A DNA stretch of 64,000 nt, taken from contig MNCI01033474.1 of assembly GCA_015680685.1 (NCBI GenBank), forward strand, positions 1,260,156 through 1,324,155. The letters run 5' to 3'. Shown here in pieces: positions 12,198-25,122 of this stretch. The stretch comes from Gnetum montanum (lineage: Eukaryota > Streptophyta > Gnetopsida > Gnetales > Gnetaceae). Under the pieces are notes generated by a model that was given only the letters and a program-made list of their open reading frames with translations, was not told the DNA's origin and made no database searches. A program made the position numbers and the translations under genes. Each line of letters begins with the position of its first letter. The stretch's first letter is position 1.

Positions 12198-12217
12198 CTA
12201 CATGTTAACAAAAGCAC
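12198..12217 (-). other. Candidate 3' splice site before the RT exon of A
   Basis: On the minus strand the sequence runs TGCTTTTGTTAACATGTAG and then GATCAAATTATGGATGCATG. The frame after the AG is the RT frame (DQIMDAW...). A pyrimidine-rich stretch, an AG and phase-0 entry into pol fit an acceptor. Ogre elements are known to have an intron between the protease and RT frames. The gag-protease frame ends 8.5 kb upstream. I did not resolve the donor with confidence; GTACAT at 20748-20743 is a candidate. Confidence 0.55.
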
Positions 12218-12880
12218 ATTAACTAGCATATGTATTTCATAATCATCAAATAAGGTTACAATGATGTAAGATATTGTAATAATAAGGCATACTATAGTTA
12301 AATAGAGTTAACTTTAGATAAAACAAGATAAAATTAGGCTAGAATGAGTTCATAACATGGTAAGTTAAGACTATAGAGCATAGAATAAGCTATAACAAGG
12401 TGGGACAAAGGCCAAATGATGCCATGAGAGACCAAATGAATTATCAAGGCAAGTCAAAATTTAGAGAACTAGGTCAAAAATTCCTAAAATAGGTAGAAAC
12501 CTTATAAATGAAGGCCATGAATCTTATGTATATTTCTAGAGAAGATAAAAATTTTATTAAAAAATTAAGCTAGGAAAAACACTCATGCAATCTAGCTCTA
12601 AACTACTTAAAAGAGGCTTTTTGTTGTTTGTTCATTCAAGAAAGCTAAGATGATGAATCCTTAGCATTTGAGGACTGTTCCCTTAGTGTATGAATAGTCT
12701 AAACTATCATCACACCATGTGAAAACTAAATCTCCAATGTGTGAAGGATTCTTGTCAAGTTTAGGGCTTGTTTGACTCAGTTTGACCATCCCTAAGCTAT
12801 GCAAGATCAATGTAGGACTTGTTGGAGTGTCTTGGGCTAAGGATTAGCAATTTTGGATTGAGTTATGACCTACCAAATAT

Positions 12881-14720
12881 CCACACACTGAGCCCACATG
12901 TTGTATAGCATGTGGAACAAGGTATCCCATTGTGTGGAACCAAAATCTAGTTTAGTTAGCCTACAAGGATCAGATTTTCTGGTTAATCTTCCATCCCAAG
13001 ATATGTGGAACCTACTAGACAACTCATGGGCCATTCTAGGTGTTATAGATCCTACCAAAAATTCCACACACTATCCCCCACACACTACCTAGCATGTGGA
13101 ACAGGGTTCCTAGTGTGTGGGAGAAGTTTTAATAGTTTTCATGGGTTTTTAACCAAGTTTTTAGCCTCTTCTAAGTTCTTAAGGTAGTGCTAGTGGTATA
13201 GAGAAATATTCTTACTCTTTTCGGTATTACTAAGTAGTGTTTGAGGCATCGTGTAGGTTCTAGAGCTCCACACACTGAGCCCACACACTACACAGCATGT
13301 GGGCCATGTGGCCCCATCATGTGAATGTAAAAATCATGTTATAGTAGCGTCCAAAGATGACTTTCTCACTCCATTTTCAACTTTGGGTCTCCTAAGATGT
13401 ATCAAGTAGCTAATGGATAACTTTTGACTTAGATTTAATTAGTATAGTGTGCACATGCTATACAACATTAGAAACTAGTATCCCATCATGTGGGGTCTAA
13501 CCATGTAGTTTTTGAGTGATTTCGACTCAGTTTTTAGCACTATCAGGCTTCTATGGTAGTGTAAAGAATCTGGAGAAGGGTTTTGGTAGTTTATATGTCA
13601 ATTTTGAAGTTATTTTCAGTTGGAAAAAAGCTTGTTTAGCATCTATGTTGTCAGCATGTAGAGTGAAAAACTTAGCTTAGGGAGCTTCTTTGACTAGTTA
13701 TTGGCTATTATAAGCTCTTGATGCTAGCGTAATGGCCTAGGGAGAGAGATAAGCTAAGGTTAGAGCTATTTTAACCTAACATAAGGTTCTCAAAGATCCC
13801 ACATGCCAACTTATGTGCTAGGAAACATGTGAGGCTAGGGTTGCAACATGTAGGATGTTAATACCTAGCTTATAGAGCTCTTAAAGTTAGTTATTTTGCT
13901 ATATTAGGCTTTTAGGAAAGCATATAGGCTTTAAAGTCAAAATTAGCTATTTTTCAATCTAAAATAAGATAAATAAAATCTCTTTTGAAATCCACATGTT
14001 GCCTAACATGTTAGGCAATGTGTGGAGCCTACAAGCTTAGTAGGTGAGGATCAAATCTAGCTTTTGTTATCTCTAAAAAGGTCAAATTTCAACTTAACAT
14101 CTACTTTAGCATTTTCAATCTCTACTAGTCAAATTCCAAGTACTCTTAAGGATTAAAAACCTATCAAAAGTACTCAAACACTATTGCACATGCTAGCTAG
14201 TGTTATAGAACTGTGTGCCCAGTGTGTGGGACACATATTGACTAATTTTGAGCTTTTTTAACTTGGTTTTTTGAGTTCAAAGTCACTAGTGTAAGTGCCT
14301 ATGGTTTTTAATAAGGATTGTCAAGTTTTGAGATTTTTTAATGTAATGAAGAAGATGGTTGAATCCCACACATTATTCCACATGTTGGCTAGTGTGTGGG
14401 GCTCATGTACCTAACATGTGAAGTGTTCATCAAGTTTTTCTTGGTTATCTTAACTTTTTTTCTGGCATCTAGGATCTCTTGTAATAACATCAAAGATTTT
14501 GGAGAGATATGAAGCTCTATTGATCATTCTAATACAAGGTTGAAGTGTGAAAATCAAGCTATACAATGTTTGAGGCTTCACGTCCTACACTAAAAACTAC
14601 ACAATTTGTGGGGCATGATTCCATAGTGTGTGATACTTTTTCAAAACTAAACCCTAGTGTTTGGAATTATTTTTTCCTAAGCCCTATGGAACCCACCCAA
14701 GGTCAAAATACTTTATAAGG
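12881..14720 (+). promoter_or_regulatory. Palindrome-rich promoter-like region of the A antisense gene
   Basis: At least eight clusters of CCACACACT, CACATG(C/T)T and their complements AGCATGTGG and AGTGTGTGG occur between 12881 and 14640, for example near 12881, 13066, 13268, 13799, 13992, 14193, 14365 and 14600. The most regular is TTGCCTAACATGTTAGGCAA (13999-14018), a perfect 20-bp palindrome. It is flanked by CCACA (13992-13996) and TGTGG (14021-14025). A TATA-like TTTATAAGG follows at 14712-14720 on the plus strand. The cluster lies upstream of the plus-strand gene, and the same words occur in the LTRs of A. Promoter function is inference. Confidence 0.55.
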
Positions 14721-16589
14721 TATAATCCCAAGTAGACTTAGTGTACAAGCCCTTTTCTTTTGTGAACACAAAGTTCACTATGTGGTAGGTAGGTTTCTTA
14801 GAGTACCAAGCTTCTATTGGCAACACATAAGTATTAAGAGAGGATTTTCTGTACTAACATTCATCGTATGCATCCATTCTAATATTAATCTCATAAGGGA
14901 AGCATATGAAAGAAATACTTGATAGTTAAAATCCAAATACATGGTATTTTTTAGTAATTTCTACACCTATTTACCCCATGAGCATAGTGCAGTTGCAATA
15001 GAGATGAAGATTTTGGCTTCTATCAAAAACAAGCTAAGGCAGAACAATTGTCATTTCGAGGAAGAACAAGGGATCATTGAGTAGGAACCCCATGTTAGAT
15101 GATGTAGAAGAGGTTGTGTGAATCATATCCAAGCTTTTTGATCCTTCTTCAAGCAACATCTATGATGGCCAAGTATCCATCTCTTACCATTTTTTACAAA
15201 TTTTTGCCAAATTGCAAGGCTTGCTCCAATAAGAATTTTTCATTCTATCTACATTGAATACAAGCTTTAGGTTATGTGATTATGCTTAGAAGAAATTTTT
15301 TTCTTTAAGGCTTATTTTCACAAATATTTAAAAAACAATTTCTAAGCTTGTTCACAACATTTTGGCCTTAATTTTGGTAAAAACTAGCCTAATTTTGATA
15401 AAAACTAGCCTAATTTTCTTATTTTCTTGTAAGGTCGTGCAATGTAAATCTCAAGTTTGGGTTCCATAGGAATATATTGTGAAGTTTATGGTCATGTTGG
15501 AGATGGAATCATAATTTTTTGAATTTTTATGAATTTATAAGTTTTCCTCCAACCTAATGCTCAATGTTTTTGGCATGTTTTGTAGCTTTTCCCTGAAAAA
15601 ACTGACAATGTTTGAAATTTTTTAGCCACTTGTGATAGTGTTAAAGATCTCCAATGGTTACTAGTGTAATGTAGAGGTGCCCTAGAGAAATTTTGGAATT
15701 TTTAAAATTTTCCTTGCATTTTTCCTATAGGTTTTACTATAGCTATTTCACCATAAACTAGATGTTTCTAGCAAAATTATCAGTAATTCCAAGTTAAAAC
15801 TTTAATATTTCTACGGTTGTTACTATAGTGTTGGAGGAATATTTGGGTTTTCTAGCACTTTTTCTCTATACTAAAAGCCTAAAAAAATTTAAAAGTTTTT
15901 CTTATGTTTTTCATAGCCCTAGGAAGTTCTAGTGGTTGATTTCAAGTTTTTGGATGCAACATTTTGGTGTTCTAGCTATAGTTGGCAGAGTTGGGAACTA
16001 GGGTTGGTTTGTTAATTATTTTGAATTTTCCTTAGGCCTATGGTCAATTTTTGGTACCATTTTTTTTATACCTTAGCATTTGAAAGGTTTTATGATTTTT
16101 TGTGGGAAGGTTTAGTAGCATCTAAGCTCTAGAGCTAGCAAAAATTTACTTCCACTTTGCCTAAATCTTCAAAATTTAAGCTTGTTTGGCTTGTTGATAA
16201 TAGCCCTATGGAATATCCTTCTATAGAGGTCCAATGTTATTAATTTGGCTTCTAAATTTTGTTAAAATTTTGGTTTCATGGCAGGCATTTATTATAATGC
16301 GAGTTTTGAGGCTTCATGTGTCAAGTGTTTATTAAATTGTTCAAGAAGTTACAAAGTGTCAAACTATTTTTTTTCTATGGTATTAATTTTGGCTATTGAT
16401 GCATCAATTTTAATTTTTAATTTTATGTTTTATTTTTGGTCATCTAATGCCAACATTCTCATAGAAAAGGTTATTTTTGTTAAAATATTATTTATCTCTA
16501 TTCTATTGTTCGTATAGTTTTTTATGTTTTAATGTTCATGTGTTATGCCTATGTATAGGAATTTGCTTAAACCTATTCTGATAGTGGTG
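14721..16589 (+). other. Leader region before the A antisense gene, no ORF recognised
   Basis: This T-rich stretch lies between the TATA-like box and the first recognisable exon of the plus-strand gene. It has many short T runs and no frame I can assign. A TGGTTTCATGGC segment near 16272 also occurs in the matching place of B (minus strand, about 53540), hinting at a shared leader. It may be a long 5' untranslated region with introns. Confidence 0.35.
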
Positions 16590-19500
16590 GAGTTGGTAGG
16601 GATCTTTTGTTGCATACGGATGGCTAAATAGAATAGTTTGAATGTCAATCTAAGCATTAACCACCATAAGTCAATGTGGTTTAGGCCTGGAGCAAAGGAG
16701 TTCTTAATGTACCTTCTCCAATACTATGGTGTGATAATGTGGTGGTTGTGAATGTTGTAATCGTGACCAAGGAGACTCTCTTACCAAGCTCTTCTAGTCA
16801 TATCATGAGGTTCATGGATGATGACCTTGATACTATATCACAGATCAAACATGATGATGATTTGTTCACTTTGGATGTTAGAAAGTTGTCAAAGATCTAG
16901 AAGATACTAGAGTTCTTGCAATACAATGTTACAACACTTTAATGATTAATCATTAGATAAATAGTCTATTTCAAAATCATCCTAGGACTTTCTACATCTT
17001 GAAAGAATAAATTATATCTAGTTTGACATTCTATTTTTTTCTTCTAAGTTATCTTTTCTAATTGTTTTCATGTTTTTTTCTTTATAGTCATCATGTACAT
17101 AGTGGAGGATTGGTAAAGAGTGGCCAAACCTTATATTTGACCTATATAGCCTTGGATGTATTCATGCAAGGTGAGGCTATAAGATTGGAAGTGCTTAACC
17201 AACTTTGTGAAGACTTTGGCAAGTATATGTCACAATATTCCAATACGTACCACATGTTTCTAGATACTAATCATGCACATGATTGGTAGGGCCACCTAGA
17301 TCTAGGTGTATATGTATGAATTCATGGTAAGATTTCTACTTTTCCTAAGTCTTGTGAGTGGTATACATTTAAGTATGAGCAACAATCCTTTTTGTTTTCT
17401 AGTTAGTTTTGTTTTTTAGTTTTATACCTTCATGGCCTTGGATTGTCTACCTATGTAAAACTTTTATGGGATACCTATGTTGGGTTATAGGTACTATGCA
17501 TGAGTCTAATTTAGCTATGTCCACTTCAAGCCGTGTGTAGGATAAGATCTAAATTAAGTGGGATGAAGTACACTCATCACAAGAGTGGCTAGCAAGCAGA
17601 GCTCCTAGGGAGATTTAGTAGAGGATCAATGACAAAGGTTTTCTTGACTTGTTTATGCTTCCTAGTTCATCATTTTCAACATCAAAGATGCTAAATGTGA
17701 TTGATTTCTTTGATGAGGGAGTCAAAAAACTCACTTCCCATGTACATGATTTTCCCATGGTTTTGAGCATTTGTGAGTCCACATTTAATAATCTCCTTGG
17801 AGTACCTTCTCATGGCATTAAGGTTTCTATAAGAGTAGTGAAATAGGTGAGCGACAAAGAGGAAATGGAGGAATGACTTAACTTTTCTAGCACTAGAGCA
17901 TTAACTTTTAACAAGTGCAAAGTTTAGGAAGTCAATGAAAGTTATCCTATATTCCACTCTAGAGTGTTTCCTATGTTGTTATCATAGAAGAAGACAATTT
18001 GTGTTCAATAGGCTTGGATCATGAAAAAGTTCTTAACCAATGGTTCTAGACTTAACTAGGTTGTATTCTTGGTCTCTGGGTTACAGGTTGAGATCTAAAA
18101 GCTCCGTAACAATCTCAATTCCATATGTTATATGCATTTCACATTCTTTGTCATGTATCTTAGAAGATTTTTGAAATCCATGGTGGTTTGGAAAGATGGA
18201 AAGTGGATGGGGCATGATCCCTCATAAATTTCCAAGCCTTGGATCAAATACATCATTTTAATGATGCATGTCTAATATCCACTAGTTGAGAATATCATAG
18301 ATTCATTGTTAGCTATCACTAAGATGTTTAGTGGTGTGCAATGTTCTTCCCCTGGCAACACAAGGGTTAAACCTTGTGTTACACATGATAATGCAAAGAG
18401 AGCTAAGAAGGTACATGTGGAAGCTAATGGCACAACTAAAGAGAAGATGAAGAGGCTAAAAGTTGAAGTAAATGTTCCTATTTTTGATCAACCAGTGTGT
18501 AAGAAGGTATCCATCAGGTTTGGCAAGATGCATCAATCTATTGTAGGTATGTATGTATATATTTTTTATGTTATTATTTTGTATGTTTTTATGTTGTTTA
18601 TGTATATAATTTTTATGTTGTTATTTTGTATGTTTTTATGTTGTTTTTTGTGATTATATATTCCTATCATTGTTAACAAAAATATTTGCCAACTTGTTCT
18701 ATATTTTGGCTTTGACATGATTTGTAGGGAGACAACAAGGTTTGGCTACCTAGGCTACTATAGAAATAGAACAGAGATGCAAGGAAGAGGAGGACTAAAT
18801 ACACAAGGAGGAAGAATAGAAGACATCCAAGGAAGCATTAGATGTCATAAATTCTATCTTTGAGGACTTGTCTCCATAAGGTACTTTTCCCATGGATATG
18901 CCACATGATCTTCCTAGTAATCTTTGGTTTTGTTTATATTTTTGTTTTTAAATTGTATGTCTATCCTTACAAACTATAGTGATGGTTATGATTGTTTTAC
19001 TACATGAAGCTCCTCTAGAAGCATCCATGTCTAAGTTCAATTTCAAGCATTGGATTGAGGTTTTAGACAAGGTGAGATTCATGTAAGGCATGATGGATGA
19101 TATGGTTGATCTATTATAATAGATAGCCCTTGATGTTGGTAAGAATAATTAGCACATTTTTGTTTTACATTTTTATGAATTTTTATATTTTAGGGTTACA
19201 TCATTGTAGTATTTTAAAGAAGTTTGGTTGTTTTTATTGTTTTTGTTTTTTGTGTTGTACTTTGGCTATTGCAATATCCAAAGTTAGATGGGATCCTACA
19301 CAAGATGTTAAGCTTGATGAGCTCCCTACATTATTACCTAATATAAAGAATGTTTTAGAGAGGTTGTACAAGGGGGCTATCCAGTGTACCATCTCATGTG
19401 CAAGGATATCTTGGGAGTCCCAACATTCTAATGGATTTCTAAGGAAAGAGGTTGTAACATTAAGAAAGCAGGTGAGGAAGCTATCAAATGAGAATAGAAG

Positions 19501-20071
19501 CCTTCATGATCATAATGAGCTCATAGAAGCTCATGTAGCTAATAGGGACTCTTTGTATACAAAGGAGATCGAGTGGTCATATTATTGTAGTGGCATCCAA
19601 AGCAAGGTTACTCTAGCCAAGAGCAATGCAAAAAAAGATATGAAAATACAACTACTAGTTTGTAAGATCAAATATTGAGGCATTATTATGCTTGGGTACT
19701 TGAGGGGGTAGAAAAATAAGGGTCACAAGAGGTAGTACAAAGTGAATAAGGAGAGCTATCTAAAGTTGTGGCATAGATAGGCTATTGAACAGTGAAAGCT
19801 TGAATTGTTTGTGCAGGGGATAAATAAAAAGGACATCTTGAAGATGTTCACGGATTTAGTGGTAGTGATTGAGTCTTCTACCCCTCAGATCACCACTACA
19901 TCTAAGAAAACTACTATAGTTAAGCTTTTTCTTGATCCTTCAAAGTGGATAGACATTAAAAGGAAAATGATCCTAACAAGAGTAGATATTGGTGAAATCA
20001 ACTACACTAACATGAGTAAAGAGAAAATTCTTCATAGGCTAGAGACTAGTCTTTTGAACTTTTCTCCATAA
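16590..20071 (+). pseudogene. Antisense accessory gene inside element A, spliced, function unknown
   Basis: The gene runs opposite to gag-pol. Its pieces match those of the minus-strand gene in B in the same order. ICESTFNNLLGVPSHGIKVS (about 17766-17830) pairs with ISEATFCDLFGVFIDRMKVS of B. LLAITKMFSGVQCSS (18310) pairs with LLFVITKGVSGSWCAS. KVRWDPTQDVKLDELPTLLP and CARISWESQHSNG (19270-19440) pair with ITWDPSYDMEFDSLPKLFS and CEKISWEFQRSNE. SSTPQITT...MSKEKILHRLETSLL (19875-20065) pairs with SSIPQVTM...MIEDQILHPLEISLQ. The part after WDP is Lys/Glu-rich and coiled-coil-like. Stops are present. I do not recognise the family; it is unlike gag, pol or a known envelope. Start and exon limits are approximate. 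Confidence 0.65.
18547..18727 (+). other. Candidate 181-bp spliceosomal intron in the A antisense gene
   Basis: The exon ends ...CAATCTATTGTAG, followed by GTATGTATGT and a T-rich interior. It ends TGACATGATTTGTAG before GGAGACAAC. Removing 18547-18727 keeps the frame (MHQSIV then GRQQGL) and joins segments that are also consecutive in the B copy. This supports splicing in the plus-strand direction. Confidence 0.6.
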
Positions 20072-20748
20072 GATATTACTCTAGAATCCCCTGAGGTTTA
20101 TTTTAAATTTTTAAGGTTTTAATGTTATATTTTATATTTATTTTTTTTTGGTTTTAATGGTTTCATAGTTATGTTTTTAGTTATAATGATTACTAATTGT
20201 TTATATTTTTGTTATTTCTAGGTCTAAGGCAATGGTAATGACATTGGTGGTTATGTAGATGATGATCCTTCTCCTCCTCCTCTAGCTTTATTTTGGCCAC
20301 TATTATACATGATACATTTTTTTATTTTGATTATAGTAATGTATTTATTTATATTGGCTATCATAGCCTTTGGAGGGTATGTACTATTTTTTATGTTCAT
20401 TATTGCACAGTGCAACTATGGTTATGGGATTTTTTTTATTGTCACATGATGTGACTATGGATACTATTTTAATTTTGGTTTAAAGCATATTAATTTTTTT
20501 TGTTTTTAAGTTTAAAAATTTCTATGAAGTTTTATGTTTCTTATTTTATGTTATTTTATAGTGTTATGTCAACACAAAGAAAATAGGAATAAATCATAAA
20601 CTTGATACAACAATGTAAAGTAAAGGCTATGTAGTAAAGTAGTAAATAAAGCATAACAAGGCTAAAATTTGTAAAGTAAAATATGTAAATAAAAGTTGAG
20701 AACAAGGCTACATTATATGACACATGGTCAAATGATTAGGTTATGTAC
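20072..20748. other. AT-rich space between convergent antisense gene and gag-protease of A
   Basis: The stretch is rich in T runs (for example TTTATTTTTTTTTGG near 20145). It holds the 3' ends of two convergent genes. I see no domain. A plus-strand polyadenylation region is plausible but not identifiable. The gag-protease frame ends at about 20749. Confidence 0.4.
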
Positions 20749-23700
20749 TCAATGACGCAATAGTTTCCTAATTTTCAAAAGATTAGAGAAAGGGTAAGGC
20801 CTCCATTGCACAATCTTATACTCTTCATTCCCTACACTTACAATGTTGAATGAGAGCTCTTGCCATGTTCCTTTTATGGCCTCACTATTATTGGTCTTGT
20901 TTTAGTCCACATCATTGTGGTTCTTGACTTTTTTATTAGTGGTAAGAGTTTTTTCTTAAAACTCCACCTCAAATCCTTATTCTATGTTAATATTGTTGAT
21001 AGACAATGAAACTGCAATATCTCCATGGATTATAATTTTACCTCCCTCATGAGGAAGATGAATTTCTTGATGGACAAGAAAAGAGACTGCTCATAATTTG
21101 GCTAACTAAGACCTCCCTAGAATTAGATTGAACCCTATAATCTCTTCTAACACTAAGAAATCAATAAACATGAGGAATTATCCCCTAGCAACAAAGTCTA
21201 AAGAGATGGATCCTCTCACTACTACCTATGATCCATTAAAGGACTTAAAAGGAGAAGTGAAACTACTTTGCATATGTTCTACCAAGCTTAGACACTTCAT
21301 GATGGAAAAGGGTATAACATTTGTAGCCACTCAATCCACAACATACACATAATGTACCTTGTATTGGCCAACTCTTATAGTTATAAAGAGAGGAGCTCTT
21401 GACACCTCATCACTTTGTGAACTAGTCTTTATTCGCTATTGCAAAACACTAAGGCAATTGACTTCATTTCTTCCCTAGGTGAAGGTGGTACCATTACTAC
21501 ATGAATGGATTCCTCATTAGCTGGAATATCTTCACTGACTGGGATGGAAGTCAACATCTTAACCAAGGCTTTGCAGTGAGACGAGGAGGTCATCACTATG
21601 TCATATAAGCTCAAATAGGTGTGTTCCTATTTAAGTAAAAGCTAAACTTGTTCCATGGTAGTGAAGAAGTTTTTTTCACTATTCAATGTTTTTTCATTCT
21701 TGTTGCCCTTACCTTCCACCATTCTACATAAAAGTTTTACCTCATGCTTTAGTGTTTATGGTTTAGATCCTTTTCTTTTCTCTTGTTATTTTTTGTCCTC
21801 CTAGGTTGACTCATTGAAGTAGCTTGAGCATTAAAGCTCATGGGAATGGCTAAAATAGGTGTAGGCTTCAATGGACCTACTTATTTCCACAAATTTGATT
21901 GTTTATTATCCTTGATCTTAGGCTTAGGAGTTGGCTTCCTACATTGTTTTGAAGGTGCTTTGTTGTTGTCTACCTATGGAATGACTTAGGAATTGGCTAC
22001 CATGAGAGGAAATTTGTTAATTTGGACTACAAGCTTAGCAATAGTAGAAGGGGTCACTCTAACAGCAAATGGTTCTTTGAAATTTGTAGTTAATGGTATC
22101 CTTATGACAAAAGAAGTCCTTAAACTTGATGAAGTTGAAGATCTTTCATCACAAGGATGTACCTGAATCACAAAAGGCTCCTTGGAAACTTTAGGATTAC
22201 TATTAACACTAAATGTAGCTATGATATATGGGTAATTATTAGCATTCAATGGATATCTGTACACTTACATGCCCTAGTTTTGAGGCCTAACTAGATTGGA
22301 GGTGTCTAAGACCAATTCACCACTATCTATCATCTTCTGCAAATCATCCTTTAGAGCCAAGCAAAAATTAGTATCATGAACAAGAAGTTGGTGATAATGG
22401 TAGAACCAGTCTAGCTTAAAGTATTTTGGACATGGGTTGATCACCTTTTGTGGCTATGGTGCTATCCATAGCAATCTCACATAACTGATCATGCCTCTTA
22501 CAAGAATTCTCATTATTTGTACTAGATGCAACTACTTTTGAGCAACTAATTAGGAAGCCCAAAGAGTTTCATGGGTAACTTTATGTACTTGGACTAGTCC
22601 TTTCTTTCAAATTTAGGCCTAGGTGGATTAGAGGTAGACTCAATCAATGTTAAGGGTAGAGCGATGATGGTAGGGAACTTTAGTTGAGTTGTTCTTAGTC
22701 CCTGCATGATTTCGATTTCTTTAGACATTATGGCCAAATTTGCATGGTTCTATTTTCTTTATCCCTATCTTTTCTCATGTTCTAGTTCTTGTATGTTACA
22801 TACACTAGGTCATTATTGGCTTCCACAACATCTTCTATGTTCTTGATTTGAGAAAAGGCTTAACTAAGTGACTACATGTCCAAGTAATATAACTCAGACA
22901 TGACAAAATCATTAACCATCATCTAGAAAATGACCAAATGATGTGTTTCAAAGATGGATTTTGGGATTTCATTGAGGATAACATTTCATCTCTATATAAA
23001 TTTTTCAAAAATTTTAAGGAGTCCCTACTTGATCTTCCTTAATTGATCTAGTGTTGTGTCAAGTTTCAAATTATACTTGAAATGGTTAATGAATTATGAA
23101 GTCCAGTCATCTATAGAGGATATGGAGCCTCTAGGTAATGCATGATACCAATCCAAGACATTTCTAATTAGTGACATAGGGACTATGCATATCATAGTAT
23201 GATGCCAAGCTTGTAACAAAAAGCACTAAAAATGAAAGATAATGAGATGTGAATTAGGATCATCCTTTCCATTATATTTGGTGAAGTGGGGGATTGGAAT
23301 ACCCATGGAAATAGTTATTTTCAAGATGACAAGACTAATAAGATCATCTTGATAGAAGTTCATGATTTTCACCATCTAGGTAGTCAAGGACTTACACTTC
23401 TTAACTCTTTAGTGAGGTCTTGGATTATTTGGAAGGCTTGATCTAGGCCTTGGAACATTTCCACAAGTTGAGGATTTTGAACTCATGATTGTGGGGAAGG
23501 TTGGATTATGTGAGGCTATGTTATTAGTATTGATATAGATGGAAGATGCTAGGTGATCATGGTTGCAATGGGACTAAACAAGGAGAAAAATGTTTGAGTT
23601 GGAATGTGAGGGATAAAGCAGATGAAGAAAATATCAGAGGCTTGTAATTCTTGGGGTCTCGAGGAGTAGCCCACCAATATGAAGAAGGAAGATGGTGTAA

Positions 23701-24013
23701 AGCACACTACTAGTGATGGATGCATGGAATGAAATTTAGTTGCAAAGGGCATTGATGAGAATATTAAGGTAGATTGGGACAAGGGTTAAGGTTGGTGTGC
23801 AAAAATGATAGGAATTAGTGAGAACATAATGGGGTATATGAAAGAAATCTAAGGAACCTAATTCCCAAAGAACATAGGAGGTGTAGGACTAGGGATAATT
23901 GCTTGAGTAGCTAACTATTGAAAGAGGTTTCCTATGAACATGTCTAGTTCATGTTATGCTTCAAACTCATCCTAGTCTTCTTGATTCTCATCCAAACTAA
24001 TCTCCTCACTCAT
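20749..24013 (-). pseudogene. Gag-protease of A
   Basis: The start MSEEISLDENQED (24013) aligns with the start of the B frame. Mid-gag NDFVMSELYYLD followed by FSQIKNIEDVVEA (about 22910-22810) matches B NDFIKSKLYYLN and FSQTKNIEDVAEA. Further on PIYHSYI-like and EPFVIQVHP pieces match B. SLYDIVMTSSSHCKALVKML (21610) lies before the protease. The end of the frame reads VQWRPYPFSNLLKIRKLL (about 20800), as in B. The length, about 3.27 kb, equals that of B (3.31 kb). Stops and shifts are common. Gag would form the particle and the protease would cut the polyprotein. Confidence 0.8.
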
Positions 24014-24404
24014 CTTATCAATGTCTATTATTTTTGTTAACATGCATGTATAAAAGTTTGTTAGGTGGATTTAGTCATAGCGTGAGGGAATATATTTTTT
24101 CCTATTTCAATGGATGATTTCAAACTAATTGTTAGCATCTAATTCTAAGCATGGAATGAGGAGGCTAGCCTGGATTTTAGCACAAATGAAGTTATAGTAT
24201 TTCTCATTATTAATTGTAAAAGTTGGTTCTTTCCTCCCCTATCTAAGAGATTGCCTACATTCTATGATTCCTAGATCCTTAGGATCATAGATGCAAACTT
24301 ATTTTTAGTTAAGCACCATGTGTGTCATCTTATGAGGTAAAATTGTAAAATGATGAAAAGGCATAAACAAGGTATTAGACCAAATAAATAGTTAAGTATC
24401 TCAT

Positions 24405-24530
24405 TGTGTGAGCTACCTAGCATGTGGGAGTCTTAGTGTGTGAGCTGCCAAGCATGTGAGAGTCTCAACATGTGAACTAGTGTGTGGAAGTCTTAGCATG
24501 TGAACTATCCAACATTGGAAGTCTCAAAAT
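24405..24530. repeat. Tandem word repeats in the 5' leader of A
   Basis: A run of diverged units, each pairing GCATGTG(A/G)GAGTCT or GTGTGTGAGCT with a short spacer, lies between the PBS and gag. Examples are AGCATGTGGGAGTCT (24419) and AGCATGTGAGAGTCT (24452). The words are those seen as palindromes in the LTRs of A, but here mostly in one direction. Confidence 0.55.
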
Positions 24531-25122
24531 GTGAGACTACTTAGACTTAACCACACTGCAACTACAAAGTATTTATTTTTGAAAATTTATAAAAGGGAAA
24601 TGATTGAGAAACTACAAGGTGTAAAAAGTTGAAATAGAGATTGTAGTGTTCACTATAACTACCTAGGTAGTGTAGGTGGCTATGGTAGTGCTATTCACTA
24701 TATTGGGAGAAAATTTACTTTTATATTTTAAAAAAAATCAAGGGAATGAAAGTAGCACTACACAATGTGATTGAAAAATTCAATGTTAAATTAGTTAAAA
24801 TAGCTTGTAGGTCACATCCTAGGTTTTTAAAAAAACCCAACACTAAAATGAAAGTTGAACAAATTAAAATTGATGGCAAGCCACATGATGGATTTTGAAA
24901 AGATCCAACTCTAGCTTTGAAAAATTAAAATAGTCAAGACTAATTACAAGCCACACACGAGGTTTTGGGAAAATTAAAATAGTAAATACTTGTTGAAGGC
25001 CACATGCTAGGTTTTGGAAAAATCCAACATCAATCGTAATTTATCGAAATAGGTTTGTAAGGTAAGGCCAATGCTAACAAAAAACTTTTGCAGCTCATTT
25101 TAGCAAATAAGTTAGGTAGAGA

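Noticed and set aside
12870-13187. Three overlapping small frames around 13 kb
   Set aside because: They are by-products of the palindromic words, which read open in several frames. There is no coding evidence.
12881-14640. The word-rich region as an unrecognised LTR of a separate nested element
   Set aside because: No TG...CA ends, PBS, polypurine tract or target duplication found around it, and B has an equivalent region at the same place. It remains the main alternative to the antisense-promoter reading.
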